27,511 nt of DNA. Source: Candidatus Pelagibacter sp. (GTDB lineage: Bacteria; Pseudomonadota; Alphaproteobacteria; Pelagibacterales; Pelagibacteraceae). The notes under the pieces are model-generated. The model worked only from the letters and a program-made list of their open reading frames with translations, made no database searches and was not told where the DNA came from. Shown piece by piece: positions 1 through 12,332 of this stretch. The stretch covers positions 1 to 27,511 of the forward strand of contig JAFJTK010000118.1 of the NCBI GenBank assembly GCA_017880265.1. The letters are read 5' to 3'. Both the position numbers and the translations under genes were made by a program. Position 1 is the stretch's first letter. Every line of letters starts with the position of its first letter.

Positions 1-510
1 GTAATTTCAATTACAGATGGTCAAATTTTCTTAGAAACTGAACTTTTTAACCAAGGGATTAGACCTGCTATTAACGTAGGTTTATCTGTTTCTAGGGTTG
101 GTTCTTCAGCACAAACAAAAGCGATGAAAAAAGTTTCTGGATCAATGAAACTAGAATTAGCACAGTACAGAGAGATGGCTGCTTTTGCTCAGTTTGGTTC
201 TGATTTAGATGCATCAACACAACAACTTTTAAATAGAGGATCAAAATTAACTGAACTTCTTAAACAAAAACAATATTCGCCAATGACAGTAGCTGAACAA
301 GTTATTTCGGTCTTCTGTGGAGTAAAGGGGTATTTGGATGATATTGAATTAAAAGATATTGCTGAGTTTGAAAACAAAATCATTGAAAAATGTAAGTCTG
401 ACAAACCTGAAATAATCGAATCAATTCAAAGTTCAGGTAAACTTGAAGACGATAAAGAAAAATTATTAATTGAAGTAATTACTCAGTTAAAGGAAAACTT
501 TAAATCTTAA
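1..510 (+). CDS. atpA: F1 ATP synthase subunit alpha, C-terminal part (5' end outside window)
   Basis: The frame is open from the first base to the TAA at 508-510, giving 169 residues of the C-terminal part of ATP synthase alpha. Recognisable stretches are the nucleotide-domain end ([18 protein letters not shown]) followed by the helical C-terminal domain ([19 protein letters not shown]). Alpha forms the non-catalytic nucleotide sites of the F1 hexamer on the cytoplasmic face of the inner membrane. An internal ATG at 124 is only a methionine inside the conserved domain and is not a start. The gene is followed after 6 bases by atpG, the standard atpA-G-D-C order. Roughly two thirds of the protein, including the P-loop, lies upstream of the window. 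The identity is very secure. Confidence 0.97.
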   Translation, partial: VISITDGQIFLETELFNQGIRPAINVGLSVSRVGSSAQTKAMKKVSGSMKLELAQYREMAAFAQFGSDLDASTQQLLNRGSKLTELLKQKQYSPMTVAEQVISVFCGVKGYLDDIELKDIAEFENKIIEKCKSDKPEIIESIQSSGKLEDDKEKLLIEVITQLKENFKS

Positions 511-516
511 TTTATT

Positions 517-2812
<2,296 letters not shown>

Positions 2813-2813
<1 letters not shown>

Positions 2814-3205
2814 TGAGTGAAGAGTTTAAGATTGAGATAGTAAACCCAGAAAAATCTTTTTTGGTTAAAGAGGATGTTTCAGAAGTTGTTGTGCCTGCTT
2901 TTGAAGGAGAAATGGGTATACTTAAAGATCACATTTCTATTATCTCATTTTTAAAACCTGGAATTATCAAAATTTTATCTAAATCTGGAGATGAAAACTA
3001 TTATGTTGAGGATGGGATTGTTGAGTTTAAAAATAATAATTTATCAATTTTAACTAGCTCAATTTTTAATCTTACAGATTTAGATAAGTCTAAACAACAA
3101 GACTTACTCAAATTGGCTGAAGAGGAAGCAGGCAAGCCTGATATTTCTGATCAATCAAAATATTTAGTTGATCAAAAAATTGAAGTATTAAGATCTCTTA
3201 ATTAA
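2813..3205 (+). CDS. atpC: F1 ATP synthase subunit epsilon
   Basis: This 130-residue subunit forms the foot of the F1 central stalk with gamma and can restrain ATP hydrolysis. The N-terminal beta-sandwich is recognisable from FKIEIVNPEKSFL, VVPAFEGEMGILKDH and PGIIKIL. The C-terminal part is a short helical region (about residues 95-130) with K/E-rich heptads. It starts in the TAATG overlap with atpD and is the last gene of the operon. Its 3' end overlaps the 3' end of the convergent rppH by 8 bases, so there is no room between them for a conventional terminator. Identity rests on the beta-domain motif and the operon position. Confidence 0.95.
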
Positions 3206-3674
3206 TAATTTTTCTAACTTTTTCTTGAAGTTCTTTATAAACGTGTAGTTTAAAATCGACTACTACTTCTGTAATTTGATCAAGGTCTATCCATTTCCAA
3301 TCTAAAAACTCTGGATTTTTAGTTTTAATATCAATTTCTTTTTCATCTCCAGTAAATTTCATTAAAAACCATTTTTGCTTTTGGCCTTTGTATTTACCTT
3401 TCCAAATAATTCCTAATAAACGATCAGGAAGTTCATAGGTAATTGTACCATCTAACTCTTTTATTAATTCAACACTTTTTACACTAGTTTCTTCTTCTAG
3501 TTCTCTATAAGCTGCTTGTAAAAAATCCTCACCTTCATCAACTCCTCCTTGTGGCATTTGCCAAAATTTTTTTGCATTATCTATTCGTCTTGCTACGAAA
3601 ACTTTATTTTCATTATTTAGCAAAATTATTCCCACCCCAGTTCTCAAGGGTAGTTCGCTAAAGTTCTTATTCAT
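3198..3674 (-). CDS. rppH: RNA pyrophosphohydrolase (Nudix family)
   Basis: RppH removes pyrophosphate from 5'-triphosphorylated RNA, opening mRNA to 5'-dependent decay. In this 158-residue protein the Nudix box runs from about residue 43 (GGVDEGEDFLQAAYRELEEE), with the REXXEE metal-binding core complete. The usual Gly after REXXEE-X is Ser here (EEETSV). The start MNKNFSELPLRTGVGIILLN matches the family pattern of LPYRxGVGI..LN, and RRIDNAKKFWQMPQGG is typical of RppH rather than a generic Nudix hydrolase. It begins 1 base after the ctpA stop and is the last gene of the rplU-rppH run. A dinucleoside polyphosphate hydrolase activity is the older name for the same family. Confidence 0.92.
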   Translation of the reverse strand: MNKNFSELPLRTGVGIILLNNENKVFVARRIDNAKKFWQMPQGGVDEGEDFLQAAYRELEEETSVKSVELIKELDGTITYELPDRLLGIIWKGKYKGQKQKWFLMKFTGDEKEIDIKTKNPEFLDWKWIDLDQITEVVVDFKLHVYKELQEKVRKIIN

Positions 3675-3675
3675 A

Positions 3676-4815
3676 TTAACCGTTAAGTAGTTTTATTGCG
3701 TAATTTAATTGATTATCAGTATCAGTTTTAATTCTAAAATCATCACCTTCTTCATTTACTTCGATATCTGGTCTTACGCCAACTTCAGATATAGATTTTC
3801 CAGATGGAAGGTAATATTTTGCAACTGTTAATCTTATAGCTCCTTTATTTTTTAAAGGAATAATTGACTGCACAGATCCTTTACCATAACTATTCTCTCC
3901 AATTAATATAGCTCTTTTGTGATCTTTAAGTGCACCCGCAACAATTTCTGATGCTGAGGCAGAACCATAATTAATCAATACTACTAAAGTTTTTCCATCA
4001 GTAATATCTCCCTTTCTAGCAAACCATTTTCTATTTTCTGATTTTTTTCTACTTTTTGTCGAAACTATTTCTCCATTATCTAAAAAAAAGTCTGAAATTT
4101 TTATTGCTTGAGTTAATAGTCCACCAGGATTATTTCTTAGATCTAAGATGAATGCTTTTAAGTTTTCATTTTCTTTTAACTTTTTGATTTTTTCTTTTAT
4201 TTGATCACTGCTATTATCATTGAAAGAAGTTAATCGGATGTAACCAATGTTGTTTTCTAAAAGGTCTGATTTAACTGATTGAATTTCAATTATCTCCCTT
4301 CTTATTTTAAATGTAAGAGCTTTTTTTTCTCCACGTCTTCTTACAGTAAGTTCAATTTCAGTACCAACAAGACCTCTCATAAGGTCAACGGCTTCACTCA
4401 ATGATTTTCCTTGTACCTGAACATTGTCTATTTTTACAATATAGTCTCCAGCTTTAATCCCTGCTTTTGAAGCGGGAGTATCATCTATAGGAGTAATGAC
4501 TTTTACTACCCCAGCTTCCATACTCACTTCAATTCCAAGACCACCAAACTCTCCACTAGTTTCTGTTTGCATTTCCTGAAATATCTCTGGTGACATATAA
4601 GATGAATAAGGGTCAAGTGATTGGAGAAGACCGTTAATGGCTGAGTCCATACCTTCTGACTGGTCAATTTCATCTACATATTGTTTATTTATTTTTTCAA
4701 GGACTTCGCCAAATAAATCAATTTTTTTATAAATATCTATTTCAGCTGAATTTATTGAATATGAAAAAAAAAAAGAGGATAAAAAAACTAAAAAATAAAA
4801 TTGAATTTTTTTCAT
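3676..4815 (-). CDS. ctpA: Carboxy-terminal processing protease, S41 family
   Basis: This periplasmic serine protease cleaves proteins near their C-termini. I choose the ATG at 4813-4815, which forms an ATGA overlap with the rsfS stop. It gives a 379-residue protein with a clear signal peptide (MKKIQFYFLVFLSSFFFSYS, cleavage probably near the following NSA). The longer in-frame start at 4851 would put charged residues ahead of this signal. A PDZ domain follows at about residues 75-160 (GGLGIEVS, DTPASKAGIKAGDYIVKIDN). Next comes the S41 core with RNNPGG, the nucleophile region GSASASEIVAG and the general-base lysine in YGKGSVQ. In many alphaproteobacteria rlmH and an EnvC-like M23 peptidase gene lie between rsfS and ctpA. 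Both are absent here. Confidence 0.94.
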   Translation of the reverse strand: MKKIQFYFLVFLSSFFFSYSINSAEIDIYKKIDLFGEVLEKINKQYVDEIDQSEGMDSAINGLLQSLDPYSSYMSPEIFQEMQTETSGEFGGLGIEVSMEAGVVKVITPIDDTPASKAGIKAGDYIVKIDNVQVQGKSLSEAVDLMRGLVGTEIELTVRRRGEKKALTFKIRREIIEIQSVKSDLLENNIGYIRLTSFNDNSSDQIKEKIKKLKENENLKAFILDLRNNPGGLLTQAIKISDFFLDNGEIVSTKSRKKSENRKWFARKGDITDGKTLVVLINYGSASASEIVAGALKDHKRAILIGENSYGKGSVQSIIPLKNKGAIRLTVAKYYLPSGKSISEVGVRPDIEVNEEGDDFRIKTDTDNQLNYAIKLLNG

Positions 4816-5162
4816 ATAATGACTTTTTCTTTTGGGATCAGTTCTGACCAAATTTTTTCAAGTTCATAAAACTTTCTTTTCTCTGGATGAAAAATATGAA
4901 CAATTAAATCGATACCGTCAACCAGTTTCCACTCAGTACTTTCTTTGCCTTCTATTTTAGAATTTTTAATACCATTGTCTTTTAACTTTTCTAAAACTTG
5001 CTCAGATAAGGATTGAATATGTCTTGAAGAGGTACCACTAGCAATTATCATATAGTCAGCCATTGAACTTTTGTCCTTAAGGTCAATAGTAACAATATCC
5101 TGAGCTTTATTGAGATCCAGTGTGTTTATTACAACTGTTTTAAGATCTGAAATTTTATCCAT
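4812..5162 (-). CDS. rsfS: Ribosomal silencing factor RsfS
   Basis: RsfS binds ribosomal protein L14 and blocks 30S-50S joining when nutrients are short. The 116-residue protein has the family core: a central strand with DLKDKSSMADYMIIASGTSSRHIQS, then EGKESTEWKLVDGIDLIVHIFHPEKRKFYELEKIW. The ending region W..(V/L)D.GD..VH.F....R..Y.LE.LW is diagnostic. Length is normal. It sits between nadD (17 bases upstream) and ctpA (4-base ATGA overlap). This neighbourhood is conserved because rsfS and nadD are often adjacent, but rlmH, the usual next gene, is missing at this site. Confidence 0.95.
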   Translation of the reverse strand: MDKISDLKTVVINTLDLNKAQDIVTIDLKDKSSMADYMIIASGTSSRHIQSLSEQVLEKLKDNGIKNSKIEGKESTEWKLVDGIDLIVHIFHPEKRKFYELEKIWSELIPKEKVII

Positions 5163-5179
5163 TAATTATGATCAGACTA

Positions 5180-5686
5180 TCAAATTTTTCTTAATTGAGA
5201 AGATGAAATGTTGACTTTTTTAAACTCGACAAATGTAAGTGCTTTATTATTTAGTTTCTTAAATGTCTTTGATTTTAAAGAATTTTTTTTATAACCATGA
5301 CGATCGAATACAATAATATTACATTTTTGTGAAATTAATTCAGACTTAAACCATTTGTGAAAGTTGATTAAGTTATCTGCTCCCATTAAAAAAAAAATTT
5401 CAATGTTTTTATTCTTTTTCAGATAGTTGATTAAATCAATGGTCTTATTTGATTTGATAATATTTTCATAAAATTTTACTTTTATAAAAGAATTTAATCC
5501 TATTATTTTTTTACAATCTTTTATTTTTTTAGATATTGGTGTTTTGCTCTCAGCTTTTAGAGGATTTTTTTTAGTAACTGCCCAAATAATTTTTTCAAGC
5601 TTAAATCTTTTTTTAGCTTCTTTTGATATTGCTAAATGTCCTTTGTGAGCTGGATCAAATGAACCTCCTAAAATTCCAATTTTCAT
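5180..5686 (-). CDS. nadD: Nicotinate-nucleotide adenylyltransferase, short form
   Basis: NadD joins ATP and nicotinate mononucleotide to make deamido-NAD in the NAD pathway. The 168-residue protein shows the nucleotidyltransferase N-terminus GILGGSFDPAHKGHLAIS, including the HxGH-type motif (HKGH). It also shows KKNPLK, the FLMGADNLINFHKW block and the C-terminal ISSSQLRKI (family ISST/SxxR). The chain stops directly after that motif, so the C-terminal helix of roughly 20-25 residues seen in many homologues is absent. Only 17 bases separate the stop from rsfS, so no lost exon-like remainder or frameshift tail is visible. All residues expected at the nucleotide site remain, so I call it functional. 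Confidence 0.92.
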   Translation of the reverse strand: MKIGILGGSFDPAHKGHLAISKEAKKRFKLEKIIWAVTKKNPLKAESKTPISKKIKDCKKIIGLNSFIKVKFYENIIKSNKTIDLINYLKKNKNIEIFFLMGADNLINFHKWFKSELISQKCNIIVFDRHGYKKNSLKSKTFKKLNNKALTFVEFKKVNISSSQLRKI

Positions 5687-5699
5687 TTTAATATTTAAA

Positions 5700-6950
5700 T
5701 TATTTTCTTATTTTTCCTTTACTTGAAATTTCATATTTGTATGAAACTAATTGTTCTAAACCAACAGGACCTCTTGGAGGAAGTGTATTTGTTGATATTC
5801 CTACTTCACCACCAAATCCAAATTCACCACCATCAGCAAATTGTGTTGAAGTATTATGCATTGCAATAGAACTTTTAACATTTTTTAAAAACTTATTAGC
5901 TGTTTTTATATTTTTAGTAACTATTGAGTCAGTATGCATTGTTCCATATTTATTGATATGATCAATAGCTTCTTCATTGCTCTTCACAACTTTAACTGAT
6001 ACTGCTGCTGTTAAATATTCTGTAGACCAATTCTTTTCTTTGGCTGGATAAACTTTTCCTTTAAAATATTTTCTGACGATGTTGTCTCCATATATTTTAC
6101 AATTTTGATCATCAAGTTTTTTTAATATTGGATTACAAAATTTTTTAACTATTCTCTCATGAAGCAAAATAGTTTCGGTTGCACCACAAATGGCTGTATT
6201 TCTTAATTTTGCATTATAAATAATTTTCGATGCCATATTTAGTTCTGCATCTTTATCAATAAATGTGTGACAGATACCCTCTAAGTGACCAATTATCGGA
6301 ACTGTTGAAAATTCTTGAACTCTTTTAACTAGGTTCTTTCCACCTCTAGGAATTATTACATCAATATATTTTTTCATTTTTGAAAGCATAGTATCGACCA
6401 TTTTTCTGTCTTTAGAATCTACAAATTGAATATAATTTTCATCAACTTTATTTTTTCTAAGAGCTTGGCGAAATAATTTTGCTAATATTCTATTAGTATT
6501 TATAGCCTCAGATCCCCCTTTAAGAATTACAGCATTACCAGATTTAAAGCATAAACTTGCTACATCAGATGTCACATTGGGTCTACTTTCAAAAATAACA
6601 CCAATTACCCCAATTGGAATAGTTACTCTTTTGATATTTAATCCATTAGGTCTACTCCATTTTTTTAGAGTTACATTTACAGGATCTTTTAGTTTTGAAA
6701 TTTTAATAATAGAGTTTTTTATATTTTTGAGTTTTACCTCATCAATTCTTAATCTATTAATTAAATTTTCTTTTATTCCCTTTTTTTCTGCAAATTTAAT
6801 ATCTTTTGAGTTTTCTCTTAAAATTGATTTATTTTCTTTATCAAGCAATTTGGCATAAAGATTTAAGACTTTATTTTTGGTGTCTATATCAATTTTTTTT
6901 TCAGCCGCTCTTCTACTTTTAACACCAATTGAATTCATTATTTTATTCAT
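5700..6950 (-). CDS. proA: Gamma-glutamyl phosphate reductase
   Basis: ProA carries out the second step of proline synthesis, reducing glutamyl-5-phosphate with NADPH to the semialdehyde. The protein has 416 residues, normal for the family. Visible landmarks are RVTIPIGVIGVIFESRPNVT and KSGNAVILKGGSEA (cofactor site), DVIIPRGGKNLV, LEGICHTFID, and the catalytic cysteine in NTAICGATETIL. The C-terminal part has MHNTSTQFADGGEFGFGGEVGIST. It starts 1 base after proB, so the pathway's first two enzymes are made from one message. A second methionine is at residue 5 and the exact start between the two is not resolved. Confidence 0.97.
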   Translation of the reverse strand: MNKIMNSIGVKSRRAAEKKIDIDTKNKVLNLYAKLLDKENKSILRENSKDIKFAEKKGIKENLINRLRIDEVKLKNIKNSIIKISKLKDPVNVTLKKWSRPNGLNIKRVTIPIGVIGVIFESRPNVTSDVASLCFKSGNAVILKGGSEAINTNRILAKLFRQALRKNKVDENYIQFVDSKDRKMVDTMLSKMKKYIDVIIPRGGKNLVKRVQEFSTVPIIGHLEGICHTFIDKDAELNMASKIIYNAKLRNTAICGATETILLHERIVKKFCNPILKKLDDQNCKIYGDNIVRKYFKGKVYPAKEKNWSTEYLTAAVSVKVVKSNEEAIDHINKYGTMHTDSIVTKNIKTANKFLKNVKSSIAMHNTSTQFADGGEFGFGGEVGISTNTLPPRGPVGLEQLVSYKYEISSKGKIRK

Positions 6951-6951
6951 T

Positions 6952-9055
<2,104 letters not shown>

Positions 9056-9058
9056 CTA

Positions 9059-9313
9059 TTAATTGGGTTTTACTGAAACGAAAGTTCTATCTGCTTTTGA
9101 TTTTTTGAATACAACTTTACCTTTAGCTACTGAAAAAATTGAATGATCTTTACCCATTCCTACGTTTTCACCAGGAAAGATTTTTGTTCCTCTTTGTCTT
9201 ACAATTATATTTCCAGGTATTACTGTTTCACCGCCGTACTTTTTAACACCAAGCCTACGCCCAGCACTATCTCGTCCGTTTCTCGATGATCCACCTGCTT
9301 TTTTTGTTGCCAT
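9059..9313 (-). CDS. rpmA: 50S ribosomal protein L27
   Basis: This 84-residue L27 sits by the peptidyl transferase centre of the large subunit. The N-terminus [20 protein letters not shown] is the textbook L27 start, with no cleavable extension of the Firmicutes type. It continues with [22 protein letters not shown] and [11 protein letters not shown]. It lies 12 bases after rplU and 27 bases before obgE, and is transcribed from the promoter in front of rplU. Confidence 0.98.
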   Translation of the reverse strand: MATKKAGGSSRNGRDSAGRRLGVKKYGGETVIPGNIIVRQRGTKIFPGENVGMGKDHSIFSVAKGKVVFKKSKADRTFVSVKPN

Positions 9314-9325
9314 AAATTACCTAAT

Positions 9326-9739
9326 TTATTTACCTGTTGCTGGAGCTTTTTCTTTAACTTCAGCCTCAACCTTTTTAGTTGGTTTAACCATTTTCTCTGC
9401 TTCTGATAAAACTTTACCATCTTTAGAAAAAATCTTATTAATTCTTATCATTGTATGCTCTTGTCTATGACCATTTTTTCTTCTTGAATTATGTCTTCTT
9501 CTTTTTTTGAAGATTAAAATAGTTCGATCTTTACCATTTTTAATTAAATCAGCTTCTACTTTTGCTCCTGCAACTGTAGGTGCACCAATTTCGATAGTTT
9601 TATCGTCACCGTAAGCAAGAACTTCATTAAATTCTATTTTAGAGTCAGGTTTTGAATCTGGTAGTTTTTCAATCTTTAGAATCTCTCCAGATTTAACTTT
9701 ATATTGTTTTCCACCTGTTTTTATTACTGCGTATGACAT
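9326..9739 (-). CDS. rplU: 50S ribosomal protein L21 with C-terminal extension
   Basis: L21 binds 23S rRNA in the 50S subunit. The N-terminal 100 residues are canonical: MSYAVIKTGGKQYKV at the start, then IGAPTVAGAKVEADL and KKRRRHNSRRKNGHRQEHT. The family is about 103 residues, but this protein has 137. The additional 30-odd residues are rich in Lys, Glu, Ala and Val (EKMVKPTKKVEAEVKEKAPA) and look like a disordered tail. It is the first gene of the minus-strand run ending at rppH and has a strong promoter just upstream (9766-9793). Confidence 0.97.
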   Translation of the reverse strand: MSYAVIKTGGKQYKVKSGEILKIEKLPDSKPDSKIEFNEVLAYGDDKTIEIGAPTVAGAKVEADLIKNGKDRTILIFKKRRRHNSRRKNGHRQEHTMIRINKIFSKDGKVLSEAEKMVKPTKKVEAEVKEKAPATGK

Positions 9740-9765
9740 AGTATGATTTAAATTTAAGTTACCGC

Positions 9766-9793
9766 AATATAGTTACAGCAAAGCTATAGTCAA
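9766..9793 (-). promoter_or_regulatory. Predicted sigma-70 promoter for rplU-rpmA-obgE run
   Basis: On the minus strand, TTGACT (9788-9793) is followed after 16 bases by TATATT (9766-9771), 5/6 matches at each element to the housekeeping consensus. The predicted transcription start lies near 9759, leaving a leader of about 20 bases before the rplU ATG at 9739. This is the only good promoter seen for the whole run down to rppH, whose genes are separated by at most 27 bases. Confidence 0.7.
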
Positions 9794-9803
9794 GTCGAAT
9801 TAA

Positions 9804-10535
9804 CTAGAAATTATCCTTTAAATCTCTCAATTTTGAAAAAGAATCAACATTTTTTGCTCTCAAAAATATATTGCACTCTTTTTCATCTTTAAGAGTAGAT
9901 GGTATTGTAGGAGTATTATTATCAAGTTTTTCTTTGATGTTAGTTATTTTGCTTTGAAGATTTAGATTTTGGGGATCGTGTTTAATACAAAAATTTGAAT
10001 TTTGTAGAGTGTACTCATGACCACAATAAATTTTAGTATCATCAGGTAGATTTTTTATTTTTGATAGAGATTCAAACATCTCTTCGTATGTTCCTTCAAA
10101 AATTCTCCCACATCCCAGTGAAAACAATGTGTCTCCAGTAAATATTGCTTTTTCATTAAAAAAATAAAAACCAATATGACCTGTTGTGTGACCTGGAATA
10201 TGAATTATTTTTGCTTCAAAATTATCTGCTTTCCAAATCTGATTATCTTCAACCAAAACACTAATTTCAGGAATTCTTTTACTGTCATTCTTATATCCAA
10301 CTACAATAGAGTTATATTTTTGTTTTAATTCTTTGTTACCACCAATGTGATCAAAATGATGATGTGTATTTAAAATATATTTTAAATTAATATTTTCTTT
10401 TTCTATAAAATTTATTACAGGTTTAGCTTCACTTGGATCAACAACACAAGCATCATTTTTATCTTTATCGATGATTAAATAGCTATAATTATCTTGTAAG
10501 CAGGGAATGATCTCTATTTTAATATTATTTTTCAA
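9804..10535 (-). CDS. gloB: Hydroxyacylglutathione hydrolase (glyoxalase II)
   Basis: Glyoxalase II hydrolyses S-lactoylglutathione to lactate and glutathione, completing methylglyoxal detoxification. This 243-residue metallo-beta-lactamase-fold protein has the metal motif THHHFDHIGG (THxHxDH) and the ligand histidine in HIPGHTTGHIG. It also has FTGDTLFSLGCGRIFEGT with the bridging aspartate, and the family hallmark YCGHEYTLQN. The start is a TTG at 10533-10535, inside the end of metW (11-base overlap). No ATG is available before the conserved N-terminal strand IEIIPCLQDNYSYLI, so the TTG is preferred. It is probably the third gene of the metX-metW transcript. A wider thioesterase role cannot be excluded, but GCGRIFEGT and CGHEYT are specific to GloB. 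Confidence 0.92.
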   Translation of the reverse strand: MKNNIKIEIIPCLQDNYSYLIIDKDKNDACVVDPSEAKPVINFIEKENINLKYILNTHHHFDHIGGNKELKQKYNSIVVGYKNDSKRIPEISVLVEDNQIWKADNFEAKIIHIPGHTTGHIGFYFFNEKAIFTGDTLFSLGCGRIFEGTYEEMFESLSKIKNLPDDTKIYCGHEYTLQNSNFCIKHDPQNLNLQSKITNIKEKLDNNTPTIPSTLKDEKECNIFLRAKNVDSFSKLRDLKDNF

Positions 10536-11121
10536 TTAAAAATATCCCTAAATCAGAAAATAAGTTTTTTATTTCCAAATTTTTATTATTTATTAAAGAT
10601 GTATTTTTTTCATTTAAAGCTAATGATTTAAAAATCTTGAAATTTCTAGATCTTACAAAATATACAAAATCTTTAATTGTACACATATGTAAATTAGGTG
10701 TGTTATACCATTGATCTGGAAGAGTTTCTGTTACTGGCATTGTTCCCTTTAGCAAAAGATGCAATCTTACTTTCCAATATCCAAAATTAGGAATTGTTAC
10801 TATCGCTTTTTTACCAACTCTTAGTAACTCATTAATTACAAGCTCAGGGTTTAAGAATGCTTGTAATGTTTGACTTAGTACAACGTAGTCAAAAGATTTG
10901 TCAGGAAATTGTTTTAAATCAAACTCTGCATTGCCCTCAATTACAGTAAGCCCTTTTTCAATACATTTTTGAACTTTATTTTTAGATATTTCCAGCCCTC
11001 TAATATCAATGTTTTTATTATCTCTTAAAAATTCCATTAACACACCATCCGCACAACCAACATCTAAAACACGTGTATTTTTTTCAACTAAATCAGCAAT
11101 AACTTTAAATTCATTTTTCAT
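10525..11121 (-). CDS. metW: Methionine biosynthesis protein MetW
   Basis: MetW is a class I methyltransferase-fold protein that accompanies MetX in proteobacteria and is needed for, or activates, homoserine O-acyl transfer. The protein has 198 residues. The SAM-fold motif I is VLDVGCADGVLMEFL, followed by GLEISKNKVQKC and the acidic loop FPDKSFDYVVLSQTLQ. The second half shows the MetW-specific GYWKVRLHLLLKGTMPVTETLP and the stretch WYNTPNLHMCTIKDF. It starts 2 bases after metX stops, so the two are co-translated. The biochemical role of the fold is inferred from the family; nothing in the sequence shows a methyl acceptor. Confidence 0.95.
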   Translation of the reverse strand: MKNEFKVIADLVEKNTRVLDVGCADGVLMEFLRDNKNIDIRGLEISKNKVQKCIEKGLTVIEGNAEFDLKQFPDKSFDYVVLSQTLQAFLNPELVINELLRVGKKAIVTIPNFGYWKVRLHLLLKGTMPVTETLPDQWYNTPNLHMCTIKDFVYFVRSRNFKIFKSLALNEKNTSLINNKNLEIKNLFSDLGIFLIEK

Positions 11122-11123
11122 TA

Positions 11124-12242
11124 TTAAACAGTAGCGTAGGATTTATCTAAAAAGTTTTTAAGAGCATTTAAAAATTCTGGGACATCAAGTAAAAAAGAAT
11201 CATGCCCTTTATCTGACTCAATCTCAACAAAACCAACGTCAGCTCCAATAGCGTTAAGTGCAATTACAATATCTTTATTTTCTTGTGTAGGGTAAAGCCA
11301 ATCTGAAGTAAAAGAAATTACAAAAAATTTTGCATTAGTATCTTTAAAGGCATCAGACAAATTACCATTAAATTGTTTAGCTAAATCAAAATAGTCCATG
11401 GCTCTTGTGATGTATAAATAACTATTTGCATCAAATCTATCAACGAAAACAGATCCTTGATATCGTAAATAACTCTCAATTTGAAAGTCAGCATCAAAAC
11501 CAAATTTAAGGTCTTCTCTTTCTTGTAATTTTCTTCCAAATTTTTCTTGGAGACCTTTTTTGGAAAGATAAGTTATGTGAGCTGCCATTCTCGCAACAGC
11601 CAAACCTTTGTTAGGTATTGTATTTTTAGTATTATAATTTCCGTCATTCCAATTACTATCAGCCGCAATCGCCTGACGACCTAATTCATTAAATGCTATA
11701 TTTTGTGCAGAGTGACTAGATGTACAAGCTATAGGTATTACGGTTTTCGCTTTATCAGGGAAATTACTAATAAATTGAAGAACTTGCATACCACCCATAG
11801 AACCTCCAACAATTGAAAAAAGTTTATCAATACCAAAGTGGTCAATTAAATTATATTGAGCATTGACCATATCATTTATGGTGATGACAGGAAAATTAGT
11901 ACCAAAAACTTTCTGTGTATCAGGATCTTTATGACTTGGCCCAAATGAACCTAGACACCCACCAATTACATTAGAACAAATTACAAAATATTTATTAGTA
12001 TCAATTGATTTATTAGGACCCACAGCATATGACCACCAACCATCCTTATTAGTTACTGGATTTAAGCCAGCAACAAACTGATCACCAGTTAATGCATGAA
12101 AAACTAAAATCGCGTTATCTTTTTTCTCATTTAAAGTCCCATAAGTTTCATAGGCAATAGGAAAATTATTAATTGTTTTACCACAATCTAATTTAAGTGG
12201 TTTTTTTACCAATAAGGTTTTTAAATTTATCTCTTTATTCAT
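11124..12242 (-). CDS. metX: Homoserine O-acyltransferase (acetyltransferase family)
   Basis: MetX activates homoserine by acylation, the entry step of methionine synthesis. The 372-residue alpha/beta hydrolase shows [12 protein letters not shown] near residue 50 and the nucleophile elbow [12 protein letters not shown]. It also has [20 protein letters not shown] and SFTSDWLYP (catalytic Asp region), then [11 protein letters not shown] with the catalytic His. The family name is homoserine O-acetyltransferase, but some proteobacterial members use succinyl-CoA, and the sequence alone does not settle the acyl donor. Expression is predicted to be controlled by the SAM-II riboswitch at 12281-12327, driven by the promoter at 12333-12361. 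No good Shine-Dalgarno is seen within 15 bases of the ATG. Confidence 0.95.
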   Translation of the reverse strand: MNKEINLKTLLVKKPLKLDCGKTINNFPIAYETYGTLNEKKDNAILVFHALTGDQFVAGLNPVTNKDGWWSYAVGPNKSIDTNKYFVICSNVIGGCLGSFGPSHKDPDTQKVFGTNFPVITINDMVNAQYNLIDHFGIDKLFSIVGGSMGGMQVLQFISNFPDKAKTVIPIACTSSHSAQNIAFNELGRQAIAADSNWNDGNYNTKNTIPNKGLAVARMAAHITYLSKKGLQEKFGRKLQEREDLKFGFDADFQIESYLRYQGSVFVDRFDANSYLYITRAMDYFDLAKQFNGNLSDAFKDTNAKFFVISFTSDWLYPTQENKDIVIALNAIGADVGFVEIESDKGHDSFLLDVPEFLNALKNFLDKSYATV

Positions 12243-12280
12243 AACAAATGTGATTATTTGAATTGGGAGAAAAAAAACAA

Positions 12281-12327
12281 TTTTAGCGGTTTTTTTTAAG
12301 CGCTCGCAATTCAGTTAAATCAGCGCA
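12281..12327 (-). ncRNA. SAM-II riboswitch upstream of metX
   Basis: On the minus strand the leader holds GCGCTGATTTAA (5' part), then TTGCGAGCGC, and after a short A-run CCGCTAAAA. GCGCT and AGCGC form a perfect 5-base-pair P1 helix, and the 3' segment with CGCTAAAA matches the pseudoknot strand. The arrangement and conserved bases match my memory of the SAM-II family first described upstream of metA/metX in alphaproteobacteria and in Sargasso Sea metX. SAM-II senses S-adenosylmethionine and usually blocks translation when ligand is bound. Thirty-eight bases separate the aptamer from the metX ATG. The usual sequestered Shine-Dalgarno is not obvious here, so the way it acts is inferred. Confidence 0.92.
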
Positions 12328-12332
12328 TAAAT

